A stretch of DNA of 64,000 nucleotides from JBFIHF01 sp964411125 (GCA_964411125.1 CAYPJU010000002.1:124001-188000); one strand, 5' to 3'. Positions 1 through 8,631 are shown, counted from the first letter of the stretch. The notes: generated by a model from the letters alone, not told the origin. A program made the numbers and translations.

Positions 1-968
1 CACTCCACCCCGCCGATCGACGCCACCGATTCGATCCGGTGCCCACCGACTCGAAAATTTGGGAGCGACTTTCGAATCGTCTGAACTCCGACGCCGAGCT
101 CGGAGGCGAGCATCGTAGCCATGAGGACGTTCGCGACGTTGTGCTTGCCGCGAATACCTGCGGCGACGAGTTCGGCCTCGGTGATCACGGGGACTGCAGA
201 CCGACCCACACCGAGCCAGAGCCGCCCGCCCGAGCACCAGCCGCGAAGCGCGGCGTCGGGCGCGTCCGGCTCGCCGACGGTCGATACAGCGGCGAATCGG
301 CCGCTCCGACCTTCCGCCCACGCCCTCACCTCCTCGTCGTCCCAATTGAGCACGACGAGACGCCGGGGGGTGTGTTCGACCGCACGGCGCTTGCTCGCGA
401 CGTACTCGTCCCACGTTTCGAAATAGTCGAGGTGATCGGCGGCTACGTTCGTCACCGCAGCAGCGGCGAGTCGCAGGTCGTGGGTACTCCACAGTTGGAA
501 GGCGCTGAGTTCGGCGACCACGTAGTCGAGCGGCTCGTCGACCACGTCGCTCAGCGGCGTTCCGATGTTCCCGGCGGCCCGAACGCGGAGTCCGCCGGCG
601 GCGAGAAGGTGCTCGGTCAGCTCGGTCGTCGTGGTCTTGCCATCGGTCCCGGTGATCCCGAGGAACGGGACGGAGCTGGCCGACCAGGCGATCTCGACCT
701 CCGAGACCACTGGTACCTCGAGCCCGCGGAAGACTTCGCTCGAAGGCGGAATGCCGGGTGAAACGACCACGACTTCGGCGTCCGCCAACGTGTTGGGGCC
801 AGACCTGAATTCGACGTCGTCGTGGAGCCCCGAGGGGCGTTCGGTCTTGCCAGGGTCGGACGCGACGACTCTCTTTCCGCGTCTCGCGAGGAGGTTGGCG
901 ACCGCGAGACCACTTCGTCCGAGCCCCCACACAGCGAATCGCTGGTGGGTCAACCAATCGCCTCTCAT
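1..968 (-). CDS. murD: UDP-N-acetylmuramoylalanine--D-glutamate ligase MurD (C-terminus outside window)
   Basis: Reading the minus strand from the ATG at 968 gives an open frame that runs off the left edge, so about 322 residues are present and the C-terminal domain is incomplete. MurD adds D-Glu to UDP-MurNAc-L-Ala in the cytoplasm during peptidoglycan synthesis. Visible family marks are an N-terminal Rossmann start (WGLGRSGLA), the ATP-binding loop GTDGKTTTT, the motif ELSAFQL that matches MurD's ELSSFQL, and DHLDYFETWDEYVASK, whose final Lys matches the carbamylated Lys. The start codon overlaps the stop of the upstream MurC-like gene in an ATGA, so the two are probably translated together. 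The P-loop is ordinary here, unlike that of its neighbour. Assignment to MurD is firm; the true end cannot be seen. Confidence 0.9.
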   Translation of the reverse strand, partial: MRGDWLTHQRFAVWGLGRSGLAVANLLARRGKRVVASDPGKTERPSGLHDDVEFRSGPNTLADAEVVVVSPGIPPSSEVFRGLEVPVVSEVEIAWSASSVPFLGITGTDGKTTTTELTEHLLAAGGLRVRAAGNIGTPLSDVVDEPLDYVVAELSAFQLWSTHDLRLAAAAVTNVAADHLDYFETWDEYVASKRRAVEHTPRRLVVLNWDDEEVRAWAEGRSGRFAAVSTVGEPDAPDAALRGWCSGGRLWLGVGRSAVPVITEAELVAAGIRGKHNVANVLMATMLASELGVGVQTIRKSLPNFRVGGHRIESVASIGGVE

Positions 969-2398
969 GCTTCCTCTGTCGCGAGTGGCCCGCTGACGCG
1001 GGGCTGTGCAGGGTCGGCACCGGTCGCTGCCGCGTTGGCGGCGAGCTCCGCCGCGATGGAATCGGCCATCCGGAAGAAGTCGTCGCCGCCGAAGAAGATC
1101 ACCTTGTCGCCCGGCTCGACGCGGTCGATGAGCCACTGTGGGATATCGGTCTGTTCTTCGACGTACTCCACGTCGAGGCCGTTCTCGCGGATGCGGTCGA
1201 CCACCGTCTGCGTGTCGATCCCCGGGATCGGGTCTTCCTCGGCCGCATACATCTTGGTGATGACGACCTGATCACTCCCCTCGAACGCCTTGCCGTACTC
1301 GTTCTGTAGATACTTGATCAGGGTATAGCGGTACGGCTTGAAGACCGTGAAGATGCGGCCGTCGACGAGATCCCGCGCGGACTCCAGTACTCGCCGCATG
1401 CAGGTCGGGTGGCTGTTGTAGTCCTTGACGACGGTGACACCGCCCCCTTGAACGATCGTGAAGCGGTTCTCCATCCCCTGGTACGTCGCGAGACCCTCCC
1501 GGATCGCCTCGACCGGGACGCCTATGCGACGGCAGACCGTGATCGCGCCCAGGGCGTTCACGACGTTGTAGCGCCCGGGGAGATTGAGCTCGAAATCACC
1601 GAGCTCGGTCTGCCGCTGAAAGGCGCTGAAGGAGATCGGGAGCTGTCCGGTCCCGTTCAGTTCCCCACGAAACTCCGACCGATGCTCGAGGCTGTACCCG
1701 GTCGGTCGCATCCCGAGCCGTTCGACCATCATCCTGTTGCCCCTGCAGTCCAGGTTCACGAAGGCCTCTTTGAGCCGCTCGTTCCCTTCCAGGTAGGCGA
1801 TCATCTTGGTGATGATGTCGTCCAGATCGTCGTAGTAGTTGAGGTGGTCCAGCTCGAGGAAGTTGCAGACGACGTAGTCGGTCTCGATGTTCTTGTGCGT
1901 GCCGTCCGACTCGTCGACCTCGACGACCATCCACTCGCCGCCGCCGGGGCGCGCGTTGGTCCCGAAATTGTTGAGCATCGCGCCGATGACGAACCCGGGG
2001 TTCCAGCCAGCGCATTCGAGAATCCACGCGATCATGCTGGAGACCGTCCCCTTGCCGTGCGTCCCGGTCACGCCGATGGAGCGCACGCCCGCGAGGAGCT
2101 CGTTCAGGATCGTCGAGCGGTGGACGACGGGGATGCCGGTCTCGCGCGCGGTCACCAGCTCGATGTTGTGGTCGGGGATCGCGGTGGAGACGACGATGAC
2201 GTCTTTACCCTCGACGTTGCCCGGCTCGTGACCGATGACCACGTCGATCCCTTCCTCGCGCAGCGCCTCCGTGATCGAACTCTCGCGAACGTCCGAGCCG
2301 CTCACTTCGAACCCGCGTGAGGCGAGAATGCGCGCGACACCCGAGACTCCGATTCCACCGATTCCGAGCATGTGAACCCGGCGAACTTCTTCCAACAT
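965..2398 (-). CDS. MurC-like Mur ligase with altered motifs
   Basis: A 477-residue three-domain Mur ligase, close in length to MurC (about 490). The N-terminus (HMLGIGGIGVSGVA) and the ADESD-like motif (VEVDESDGTHKN) place it with MurC/Mpl, which join L-Ala or a tripeptide to UDP-MurNAc. Several signature sites differ. The P-loop reads GTHGKGT, the Lys-Gly-Thr form known from FolC, instead of GTHGKTT. The usual DDYGHHPTE is KDYNSHPTC, and the FQPHR segment is FKPYR. The chosen ATG has AGAGG upstream and begins just before the Rossmann motif; a longer open frame reaches 2752 but looks non-coding. It overlaps murD by 4 bases and diverges from era. It may be the cell's MurC or a paralogue with another acceptor; the sequence alone does not decide. 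Confidence 0.75.
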   Translation of the reverse strand: MLEEVRRVHMLGIGGIGVSGVARILASRGFEVSGSDVRESSITEALREEGIDVVIGHEPGNVEGKDVIVVSTAIPDHNIELVTARETGIPVVHRSTILNELLAGVRSIGVTGTHGKGTVSSMIAWILECAGWNPGFVIGAMLNNFGTNARPGGGEWMVVEVDESDGTHKNIETDYVVCNFLELDHLNYYDDLDDIITKMIAYLEGNERLKEAFVNLDCRGNRMMVERLGMRPTGYSLEHRSEFRGELNGTGQLPISFSAFQRQTELGDFELNLPGRYNVVNALGAITVCRRIGVPVEAIREGLATYQGMENRFTIVQGGGVTVVKDYNSHPTCMRRVLESARDLVDGRIFTVFKPYRYTLIKYLQNEYGKAFEGSDQVVITKMYAAEEDPIPGIDTQTVVDRIRENGLDVEYVEEQTDIPQWLIDRVEPGDKVIFFGGDDFFRMADSIAAELAANAAATGADPAQPRVSGPLATEEA

Positions 2399-2564
2399 CT
2401 CCCAACCTCTCTGCAGCAACGCCGCGAAGGTATCCCTCCGCGAGCGAAGATTCAAAGGGGAACCCGCCCCTGTTTGTTCCTTCGGCCCGTATTCCTGCGG
2501 TCGAAACGCCGTTTGCGGCCCCGTCGCGTTTGACGGCTCCCCGCGATCCGCGTAGAAGGCGCCC

Positions 2565-3497
2565 ATGGAGCAGACCTTCAAAGCCGGTACCGTCGCACTC
2601 GTAGGACTCCCGAACGTCGGAAAGTCCACGCTCATGAACCAGATTCTGGGCGCGAAGGTCGCTATCACGACCTCCAAACCGCAGACGACACGCAACCGGA
2701 TCCTCGGCGTCAAGACGTGGCCCGAGCGCGGGCAGATTTGCTTCGTCGACACGCCGGGGATTCACAAGTCCAAGAAGCGGCTCAACCGCGCGATGGTCCG
2801 GACGGCGCTCGACGCCCTTCGCGACGTCGACGTCATCTGCCACGTCCTCGACGCGGCGGCGCTCGCCGCCGGGTTTCGCCGCGAAGAGCTCGACGAGATG
2901 TGGCAGTCCGAGGGGTTCGTCCTGCGACACATCGAGCAGGCCGGCGGCGCCGACGTCGTGGTGCTGAACAAGGTCGACCGAGTTTCCCCTCGCGAGCACC
3001 TCTTGCCGATCCTCGAAACCGTCGGCAAAGACGCCCCCGAAGCCGAGCTCGTGCCATGCAGCGCGAAGACCGGCGACAACGTGGACCGCGTCGTGGATGT
3101 CCTGCTCGAGAAGTTGCCCGAGCAACCCCCGCTCTTCCCCGAGGACATGCTCACCGACCAGGCCGAGCGATTCCTCGCCGCCGAATACGTGCGCGAGCGA
3201 GTGATGGACCTGACGCGAAAAGAGATCCCCTACTCTGTCGCGATCGAGGTCGAGCGCTTCGTCGAGAGAGAGGACGTGCTGGAAGTGAGTGCCGTCATCC
3301 ACGTCGAGCGCGATTCGCAGAAGGGGATCATCATCGGTGAAGGGGGAAGTCGCATCAAACGCATCGGGATCGAAGCGCGTGAGCAGCTCGAAGAGTTCTT
3401 CGGGAAGAAAGTGTTCCTCGAAACGTTCGTTCGGGTGCAATCCGACTGGAGCGAGGACCCCCGTTCCCTGCATCGCTTTGGCTACGAAGAATCATGA
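2565..3497 (+). CDS. era: GTPase Era
   Basis: A 310-residue protein of normal Era length. Era is a GTPase that binds the 3' end of 16S rRNA and helps 30S subunit maturation. G1 is GLPNVGKS (residues 14-21), G3 is DTPG (about 61-64), and G4 is NKVD (about 134-137). The C-terminal KH domain carries GIIIGEGGSRIKRIG (about 253-267), the RNA-binding loop. The last codons overlap the start of der in an ATGA, so the two ribosome-assembly GTPases form one operon. It is transcribed away from the MurC-like gene across a 166-base gap that must hold both promoters. Confidence 0.97.
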   Translation: MEQTFKAGTVALVGLPNVGKSTLMNQILGAKVAITTSKPQTTRNRILGVKTWPERGQICFVDTPGIHKSKKRLNRAMVRTALDALRDVDVICHVLDAAALAAGFRREELDEMWQSEGFVLRHIEQAGGADVVVLNKVDRVSPREHLLPILETVGKDAPEAELVPCSAKTGDNVDRVVDVLLEKLPEQPPLFPEDMLTDQAERFLAAEYVRERVMDLTRKEIPYSVAIEVERFVEREDVLEVSAVIHVERDSQKGIIIGEGGSRIKRIGIEAREQLEEFFGKKVFLETFVRVQSDWSEDPRSLHRFGYEES

Positions 3498-4822
3498 GCT
3501 ACCTCGTCGCAATCGTGGGACGCCCGAACGTCGGGAAGTCCCGCCTCTTCAACCGCCTCACCGAATCGCAGAAGGCGATCGTGCACGACTACGAAGGGGT
3601 GACGCGCGACCGGCAGTACGGCGAAGCCGAGTGGTTCGGACGGTACTACACCGTCATCGACACCGGTGGGTTCGTCCCGGAGAGTGACGAGCCGATCCTC
3701 TCGCAGATGCGGGATCAGGCCACGCTCGCCATGCAGGAGGCCGACGCGATCATCTTCATGATGGACGGGCGCCAGGGTCTGGTCGGCAGCGACAGCGAGA
3801 TAGCGCAGATGCTGCGACAGACCGAAAAGCCGGTCTTCTACGTCGTGAACAAGGTCGACGCCTGGCAGAAGCGCGACGAGTTCGTCAACGAGTTCTACGA
3901 GCTCGGGGTCGACATCTATCCGGTGAGCGCCGAGCACGGTCATGGGCTCGACGCGCTGATGGACGAGGTCACCGAGCCGTTCGACGTGATTCCTTTCGAC
4001 GAGCGCGTCGAGGAGGACGACTCGCGCACGAAGATCGCCGTGGTCGGAAAGCCGAACGCCGGCAAGTCGTCGCTCGTCAACTCGCTCCTCGGTGAGGACC
4101 GGCTCCTCACGTCCGACATCCCCGGGACGACGCGCGATTCGATCGACACGGAGATCACGCGCGACGGCCACGAATACCTCTTCATCGACACCGCCGGGCT
4201 GCGGAAGAAGAGCGCGATCTCGGAGCGCATCGAGGAATTCTCGGTCATCCAGGCGATCCGGAGTATCGATCGCGCGGACGTAGCGCTCCTCGTCATCGAC
4301 GCCGAAGCGGGACTCACCGGGCAGGACAAGAAGATCGCCAGCGTCGTCGCCAACCGCGGCCGTTCGGCGGTCATCCTCGTGAACAAGTGGGATCTGATCG
4401 AGAAGGACGGCGCCACGGCAGGCGAGTTCGTCAAAGAGCTCAGGCACCAGATGCCGTTCATGGACTGGGCTCCCGTCATCTTCATCTCGGCGAAGACCGG
4501 CCAGCGCGTTCACCGAATCTTCGAGTCGGTCCACGCGGTCTGGGATCAGTGGACGAGAAGAATCCAGACCTCCGAGCTCAACACGTTCGTCGAAGGGATC
4601 GTGAGGCAGCACAGCCCCCCCGTTCACCGCAACCGTCGGCTGAAGTTCTACTACACGTCACAGGTCGCGACGCGGCCACCCACCTTCGCGTTCGTCGTGA
4701 ACGCGCCGGACGGCGTGGCGCCGAGCTATCGGCGCTTTCTAGAGAACAAGATTCGGGAGGAGTACGGGTTCGACGGCACGCCGATACGGACGCTCGTCCG
4801 TGCACGTCGAAAGAACTTCTGA
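3494..4822 (+). CDS. der: Ribosome biogenesis GTPase Der (EngA)
   Basis: A 442-residue protein with two tandem GTPase domains and a C-terminal KH-like domain, the unique Der architecture; it acts in 50S subunit assembly. The first G1 is GRPNVGKS at residues 9-16, the second is GKPNAGKSS near 185-193. DTGG and DTAG follow as G3 motifs, with NKVD and NKWD as G4. The residue after the first GKS is Arg where Thr is usual (GKSRLFNR); this position is outside the strict Walker consensus. Its ATG overlaps the era stop. The gene ends 28 bases before the convergent RHH gene, with no hairpin between them. Confidence 0.97.
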   Translation: MSYLVAIVGRPNVGKSRLFNRLTESQKAIVHDYEGVTRDRQYGEAEWFGRYYTVIDTGGFVPESDEPILSQMRDQATLAMQEADAIIFMMDGRQGLVGSDSEIAQMLRQTEKPVFYVVNKVDAWQKRDEFVNEFYELGVDIYPVSAEHGHGLDALMDEVTEPFDVIPFDERVEEDDSRTKIAVVGKPNAGKSSLVNSLLGEDRLLTSDIPGTTRDSIDTEITRDGHEYLFIDTAGLRKKSAISERIEEFSVIQAIRSIDRADVALLVIDAEAGLTGQDKKIASVVANRGRSAVILVNKWDLIEKDGATAGEFVKELRHQMPFMDWAPVIFISAKTGQRVHRIFESVHAVWDQWTRRIQTSELNTFVEGIVRQHSPPVHRNRRLKFYYTSQVATRPPTFAFVVNAPDGVAPSYRRFLENKIREEYGFDGTPIRTLVRARRKNF

Positions 4823-4850
4823 AGAAGTCTGGCGCGACCGGCCGCGAGCG

Positions 4851-5057
4851 CTACTCGCTCTTGCCGCGGTCGTCGTCCGAGTCGCCCGGCAGGTAATCGT
4901 TCGCCGCAGGGAACTGCAGAATCGTATCGCGCGCGATCTCCCACGCCTTCTGAACCAGCCACGACATGGAACGGTCCTGTCGCAGGGATTCGGCACGGAT
5001 CTCTTCGAGATACTCTTCGGGGAAGTAGAGAGACTGTTTTCGCTTGTCGCTCGCCAT
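4851..5057 (-). CDS. Small ribbon-helix-helix-like protein (TIGR04563 type)
   Basis: A 68-residue protein. The first 50 residues have the pattern of a small family common in myxobacteria and relatives: DKRKQSLYFPEEYLEEI followed by a Ser/Leu-rich helix (QDRSMSWLVQKAWEIAR). The strand-helix-helix order and the basic N-terminus suggest an RHH DNA-binding fold, probably dimeric. The tail (about residues 50-68) is short and acidic. No toxin gene sits beside it, so an antitoxin role is not supported. The family resemblance is recognised from memory; DNA binding is inference. Confidence 0.75.
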   Translation of the reverse strand: MASDKRKQSLYFPEEYLEEIRAESLRQDRSMSWLVQKAWEIARDTILQFPAANDYLPGDSDDDRGKSE

Positions 5058-5116
5058 CGCTCGTCCTGAAATGTAGTACGCTACCCTACCTCTCTACGCG
5101 CGATCGCACCTCACCG

Positions 5117-6562
5117 TCAATCGGCTTTCGGAACCTCGGTCGGGGTGGACGGAGCCTGAGGTGTACCAACCGCCTTGGGTTTTCCGTCTCCGAGGGCCGG
5201 GGCCCCTTTCAGCACGTCGGGGGTCGGGCGCACCTTCAGGTCGATGTTCTTGCGCATCTCTCTGATCATCTCCGGCGTCACCACCGGTCGACGAACGTCG
5301 ACCGCGGCCGCGATTCGCCCCTCGCCGAACTTGTCGATCTGATGGAAATCGCCGCGCGGCTCGGTCGACCAGCCGTACGCCCAGGTCGTCCCCTCTTTTG
5401 GTCGGTCGAACCGATAGAAGTTCATCGCCCATGTGTCGTTCGGAGTGACCTTCCCCTCGCCGAGCCCCGGGATGCTCTTCAGCGGGAGCTTGAGCTCGAC
5501 GCTCCACATCTTGTCTTCATCCTTCGCGTTGTCGAGCGTTCCATCCACGTGAACGGCGCTCTGCAATCCTTCGAGGTTCCAGGCTTTCGCCGACGCGATC
5601 TGTTCTTCGCGCGACTGGCCGCGGTCGGTCCCCAGGCGTTTGTCGAACTTCGCGTCGAAGACGGTGTTGTGGGGGGTGATCTGAAGCTCGAGGTAGTCCT
5701 TGCCGTCGCCGTCGGGGTCGAGGAAGAACTCGAGCACCTCTTCCTTCCACGTCTCGTCGTCGCGGTTCTTCAGCGTCCCCCAGATGTTCTTGTCGGCGAG
5801 GTGACCGCCGAGGAACAGGTCTCCTCCCGAGACGAACATCTTGACCCAGGTGGTCTGCTTTTCGGCCTGGTTGCCGAAGGGAAGCAACTGCGCTGGCGGG
5901 ATACGGCTCCAGATCTCGTCGTCGAGCTTTCCATCGAGCGTGATCTCGAGGTCTGTCGGGTCGACCGTTCGAATCGAATACTTCGGTGTGGTCGCCCCCT
6001 TCTGCGGGGTGGCCCCGGCCTTGCCACGAATCGGCAACGTCGGCGCGATGACGCGCGGCTGCGGTTCCTTCGTCAGGGGCACCTCGTTGACGACCTTCAT
6101 GCGGTTGCTCCCCCTCCACAGCCCAAGGTACGGCGTGGCATTCCCCGCCGGGAAGTTCGCCGGCAAGGAGTCGCTGTAGGTGTCCTTGATGATCTCGCCC
6201 TTCTTCCAACGCGACGTCTCGTACATCCCGTTGAGCGGGCTGTGGTCGAAGTTGTGGCGTTTGCCGCCCGACTCGAGGTGAAGGAAGATCTTCCAGTCCT
6301 GATCGACCGGGGCGAGCACCTTCCAATAGAAGGTGAACGTCGTGCGCTTGCCAGCCTCGAGAGGCGTATCGACGTCGAACCCGATCAGCTCGATCTTGTT
6401 CTCGAAGTTAGCACCGACGGGAAACTTCGGGGTCGGTGCCTCCGTGAGGATGTTCGCCTTCACCTCCTTCCACTGTTCCTGCGTGAGGACGGTCTTCGGC
6501 TGCTCGACCTCCTGGCATGCGAAGAGGAGGGGAAACATGCACATCAACCATTGCTTCTTCAT
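5117..6562 (-). CDS. Lipoprotein with CBM9-like (DOMON-type) C-terminal domain
   Basis: A 481-residue protein. The chosen ATG gives a lipoprotein signal, MKKQWLMCMFPLLFAC, with Cys16 as the lipidation site, so it should be exported and anchored in a membrane, probably the outer one. Residues about 45-200 form a beta-rich region of unknown family. Residues about 220-430 fit the carbohydrate-binding family 9-like fold: an 'ITLDGKLDDEIWSRI' start, 'VKMFVSGGDLFLGGHLAD', an acidic DPDGDGKDY segment and a late 'WAMNFYRFDRP'. Such domains are found in secreted sugar- or haem-binding proteins; the ligand is unknown. The C-terminus is Pro/Thr rich. An open frame continues upstream to 6802 but would bury the lipobox. 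Confidence 0.7.
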   Translation of the reverse strand: MKKQWLMCMFPLLFACQEVEQPKTVLTQEQWKEVKANILTEAPTPKFPVGANFENKIELIGFDVDTPLEAGKRTTFTFYWKVLAPVDQDWKIFLHLESGGKRHNFDHSPLNGMYETSRWKKGEIIKDTYSDSLPANFPAGNATPYLGLWRGSNRMKVVNEVPLTKEPQPRVIAPTLPIRGKAGATPQKGATTPKYSIRTVDPTDLEITLDGKLDDEIWSRIPPAQLLPFGNQAEKQTTWVKMFVSGGDLFLGGHLADKNIWGTLKNRDDETWKEEVLEFFLDPDGDGKDYLELQITPHNTVFDAKFDKRLGTDRGQSREEQIASAKAWNLEGLQSAVHVDGTLDNAKDEDKMWSVELKLPLKSIPGLGEGKVTPNDTWAMNFYRFDRPKEGTTWAYGWSTEPRGDFHQIDKFGEGRIAAAVDVRRPVVTPEMIREMRKNIDLKVRPTPDVLKGAPALGDGKPKAVGTPQAPSTPTEVPKAD

Positions 6563-6676
6563 TCGTCGTCTCGCGCTCGAGTCGGGGACCCGCAAATTAC
6601 TCGACAACCTCCGATGTCCACAAGCGGCCCGCAAATGCTTCGACTGGACGCCGATCGCGGCGTGCTCATGCTCTAA

Positions 6677-6744
6677 GTACAGGCGAGTCGTACCGAATGC
6701 ATTTGAACTACTGAAAACTTGATCACTACTCGCCTGTGCAGTAC
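6677..6744. promoter_or_regulatory. Inverted repeat in divergent promoter region
   Basis: A perfect 10-base inverted repeat, acaggcgagt at 6679-6688 and actcgcctgt at 6728-6737, sits between the divergent CBM9-like lipoprotein (start 6562) and the unknown gene at 6786. The arms are 39 bases apart, and both sides carry an outer GTAC. The stretch between them is AT-rich for this genome, as a promoter would be. This could be a paired operator for a dimeric regulator. No regulator is identified, so the assignment is weak. Confidence 0.35.
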
Positions 6745-6785
6745 AACTATGTTCAGTGATGACGATGAGAGCCACGGAGCGGCAG

Positions 6786-7331
6786 ATGACGACGCACACC
6801 ACCCTTCAGCTTCGCAACTTCGACGAGATCCTTTCGCGGTCCGGCTTCGACCGGCCCACGAACCGCTCGGAGTTTCCGCCCGACTTCGTGCACGGCGACG
6901 CGACGCTCGACGAGATCTACGAGGCATTCGGTGAGGAGTGGGTCGAGACGGCCGCGTTCGTGCAACACCACGTCGACGAGCGCGGCGACGTCGTGGGGGC
7001 CTCGGTCGCCTACTTCGACGGCTGGTTTCTGACGGTGGAGCACTTCGGCCACGAAGGCGTCGAAGCCCGCCACGTCAAAGAGTGGCTGAACGCTCGCCTC
7101 GAAAATCGACGCACCGTCGTCGAGCTGATGACCCAACCTTGCGACGTTCCGTCCCACAGCGGCGCGCGCTGGATCGACCTGCGTTGCTCCATCCCCCGTC
7201 TCGTCGAGCTCGAACGCTCCTTCCTCAGCGTCGCCCGCGAAGGTTCCACGAGCTGGCGCACCGTCGCGCAGACCAACCTCCTCTCGGTCATCACGCTCTC
7301 CGCCCGTCTGGGTGTCGAACGCGTTCATTGA
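6786..7331 (+). CDS. Unknown cytoplasmic protein
   Basis: A 181-residue protein with no signal peptide or membrane segment and no family I recognise. The sequence alternates short hydrophobic and charged stretches as a globular protein does (for example AYFDGWFLTVEHFGHEGVEA). The ATG at 6786 is preferred over one 30 bases upstream because GGAG lies about 6 bases before it. The opposite strand also has a long open frame, but that has the composition of an antisense shadow. It is transcribed divergently from the CBM9-like lipoprotein and ends in a repeat-rich region. Confidence 0.55.
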   Translation: MTTHTTLQLRNFDEILSRSGFDRPTNRSEFPPDFVHGDATLDEIYEAFGEEWVETAAFVQHHVDERGDVVGASVAYFDGWFLTVEHFGHEGVEARHVKEWLNARLENRRTVVELMTQPCDVPSHSGARWIDLRCSIPRLVELERSFLSVAREGSTSWRTVAQTNLLSVITLSARLGVERVH

Positions 7332-7332
7332 T

Positions 7333-7450
7333 CGCCCCACCCGGTGCTTACGCCCCACCCGGAGCTTACGCACCGGGCTACAGCGCGCTGCGCGCGCTGC
7401 CGGCTGACGCCGGCAATCCGACCCGCACGCACACAACTTGACCAGCTCTA
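7333..7450. repeat. Short direct repeats and GC hairpins after 7331 stop
   Basis: Two near-identical copies of about 18 bases (gccccacccgg, then t or a, then gcttac) stand in a row directly after the stop codon at 7331. The first CCCGGTGC can pair with GCACCGGG about 25 bases later. They are followed by further small palindromes (gcgcgctgcgcgcgc, gccggctgacgccggc). No gene is seen here. The block is the first part of a 385-base convergent intergenic region. Confidence 0.6.
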
Positions 7451-7497
7451 TTTCGCTCGACGCAGGCGATGCAGCGCCATCGCCGCCCCTGGCCGAA

Positions 7498-7560
7498 GGG
7501 ATCGGAGACGGGGGAATCGGACCGAGCCTGGCGGAGCGAGATTCCCCCGTCTCCGATCCC
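7498..7560. terminator. Perfect 21-bp inverted repeat between convergent genes
   Basis: The arms 7498-7518 (gggatcggagacgggggaatc) and 7540-7560 are exact reverse complements, with a 21-base loop. They lie just downstream of tonB, whose genuine stop is at 7717 after a false gap. The structure could stop transcription from either side. It has no T-run, so it is not a classical intrinsic terminator; a processing or mRNA-stability role is equally possible. Confidence 0.5.
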
Positions 7561-7592
7561 CCTAGAATTCCTCGAGGGTGAAGTCGTGGGTG

Positions 7593-7692
7593 NNNNNNNN
7601 NNNNNNNNNNNNNNNNNNNNNNNNNNNNNNNNNNNNNNNNNNNNNNNNNNNNNNNNNNNNNNNNNNNNNNNNNNNNNNNNNNNNNNNNNNNN
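7593..7692. other. 100-N assembly gap with 55-bp duplicated flanks (probably spurious)
   Basis: Exactly 100 N. The 55 bases before it (7538-7592) and after it (7693-7747) are identical. The left copy repeats the last codons of tonB. This is what a scaffolder produces when it joins two contigs that already overlap by one k-mer. Removing 155 bases would probably restore the true sequence. Confidence 0.9.
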
Positions 7693-7716
7693 GAGATTCC
7701 CCCGTCTCCGATCCCC

Positions 7717-8625
7717 CTAGAATTCCTCGAGGGTGAAGTCGTGGGTGACGCGGACTTCGGAGGCGACTGCTTCGCAGTTCTCTTCGGCGGGGACGAACGT
7801 CCACTTTCGGAAAGCGGTCTCGGCGGCTTCGTCGAAGCCTTCGCCCGCCTTCTGGATGACGCGGACTCCGGTCACCCGGCCACGCGCGTCGACGTCCACC
7901 ATCGCGACGACGGTCCCTTCCAGCCGCTTTCGACGCGCCTGCAGCGGGTACTCGCCGCGCACGCGCTTCTTGACCCGAGCCTTCTTCGCCTTGCACTGCT
8001 TGCTCGGCGCCTTCTTCACGGGCTTTTGGTAGCCCTCCCCTGTTCCGCCCTTCTTCGTGACGATCTTGTCGAGGCGATTGGGGTCGACGTACTTGTTCGT
8101 GACCTTCCCGGACGAGATGCCCTTCCCGACTTTCATCGCGAAGTCGCCCCCTTCTGCGGTGGACTCCATCGTGAGCCCTTCCAGCTCGACGGGATCCATC
8201 GGGGCCGCCTGCTCGGGCGTGATCTCCTCGGGGACTTCCTCGGGTTCGGGAGCCGGCTCGGGCTCCGGCTCCGGCTCGGGTTCGGGTTCCGGCTCGGGCT
8301 CTGGTTCGGGTTCGGGTTCGGGCTCCGGCTCGGGTTCTTCTTCCGGTTCGGGCTCTGGTTCAGGCTCTGGCTCGGGTTCGGGTTCGGGCTCCGGCTCGTC
8401 CACGACCGCCATCTCGATGACATCTTCCTCTTCGGGCGCTTCGAGAGGTTTGATCGCCATGAGGGGCGCGAGAAAAAGGATCGCGGAGATGACGATGGCA
8501 TGGAGGACGACCGCCCCGACCACAAGACCGAGCCCACCACCGAGCCGTTGGCTCAGCGAGCGCTTCTTCCGGATCAGCGGGTCCTCGATCTGGGCGAGGT
8601 CCGTGTTGGGGACGTCCTTCGACAC
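7717..8625 (-). CDS. tonB: TonB-type energy transducer
   Basis: A 302-residue protein with the full TonB layout: a short cytoplasmic N-terminus, one membrane helix (VVGAVVLHAIVISAILFLAPL, about residues 34-54), a long Pro-Glu spacer (about 76-130, nearly pure PE pairs), and a C-terminal domain with GTVVAMVDVDARGRVTGV and a late FRKWTFVPA. TonB carries proton-motive energy from ExbB-ExbD to outer-membrane receptors. It is the last gene of exbB-exbD-tonB, starting 6 bases after exbD. The PE spacer is encoded by a GC-rich near-repeat at about 8240-8400. The C-terminal domain has two Cys (PSKQCKAKK and EENCEA) that might form a disulfide in the periplasm. Confidence 0.93.
   Translation of the reverse strand: MSKDVPNTDLAQIEDPLIRKKRSLSQRLGGGLGLVVGAVVLHAIVISAILFLAPLMAIKPLEAPEEEDVIEMAVVDEPEPEPEPEPEPEPEPEPEEEPEPEPEPEPEPEPEPEPEPEPEPEPEPAPEPEEVPEEITPEQAAPMDPVELEGLTMESTAEGGDFAMKVGKGISSGKVTNKYVDPNRLDKIVTKKGGTGEGYQKPVKKAPSKQCKAKKARVKKRVRGEYPLQARRKRLEGTVVAMVDVDARGRVTGVRVIQKAGEGFDEAAETAFRKWTFVPAEENCEAVASEVRVTHDFTLEEF
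8240..8400 (-). repeat. Pro-Glu dipeptide-coding repeat inside tonB
   Basis: About 160 bases made almost wholly of six-base Pro-Glu codon pairs, broken by an EEE and an occasional Ala or Val. Codon choice varies (ggctcg, ggttcg, ggctcc), so the amino-acid repeat is kept while the bases drift. It encodes a stiff, charged rod spanning the periplasm. Confidence 0.85.
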
Positions 8626-8631
8626 GGTTCG

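Noticed and set aside
39..761. A 240-residue plus-strand frame over murD
   Set aside because: It is an antisense shadow; the minus strand carries clear MurD motifs across the same bases.
4851..5057. Antitoxin of a toxin-antitoxin pair
   Set aside because: The RHH protein has no partner gene of toxin size next to it; der and the lipoprotein flank it.
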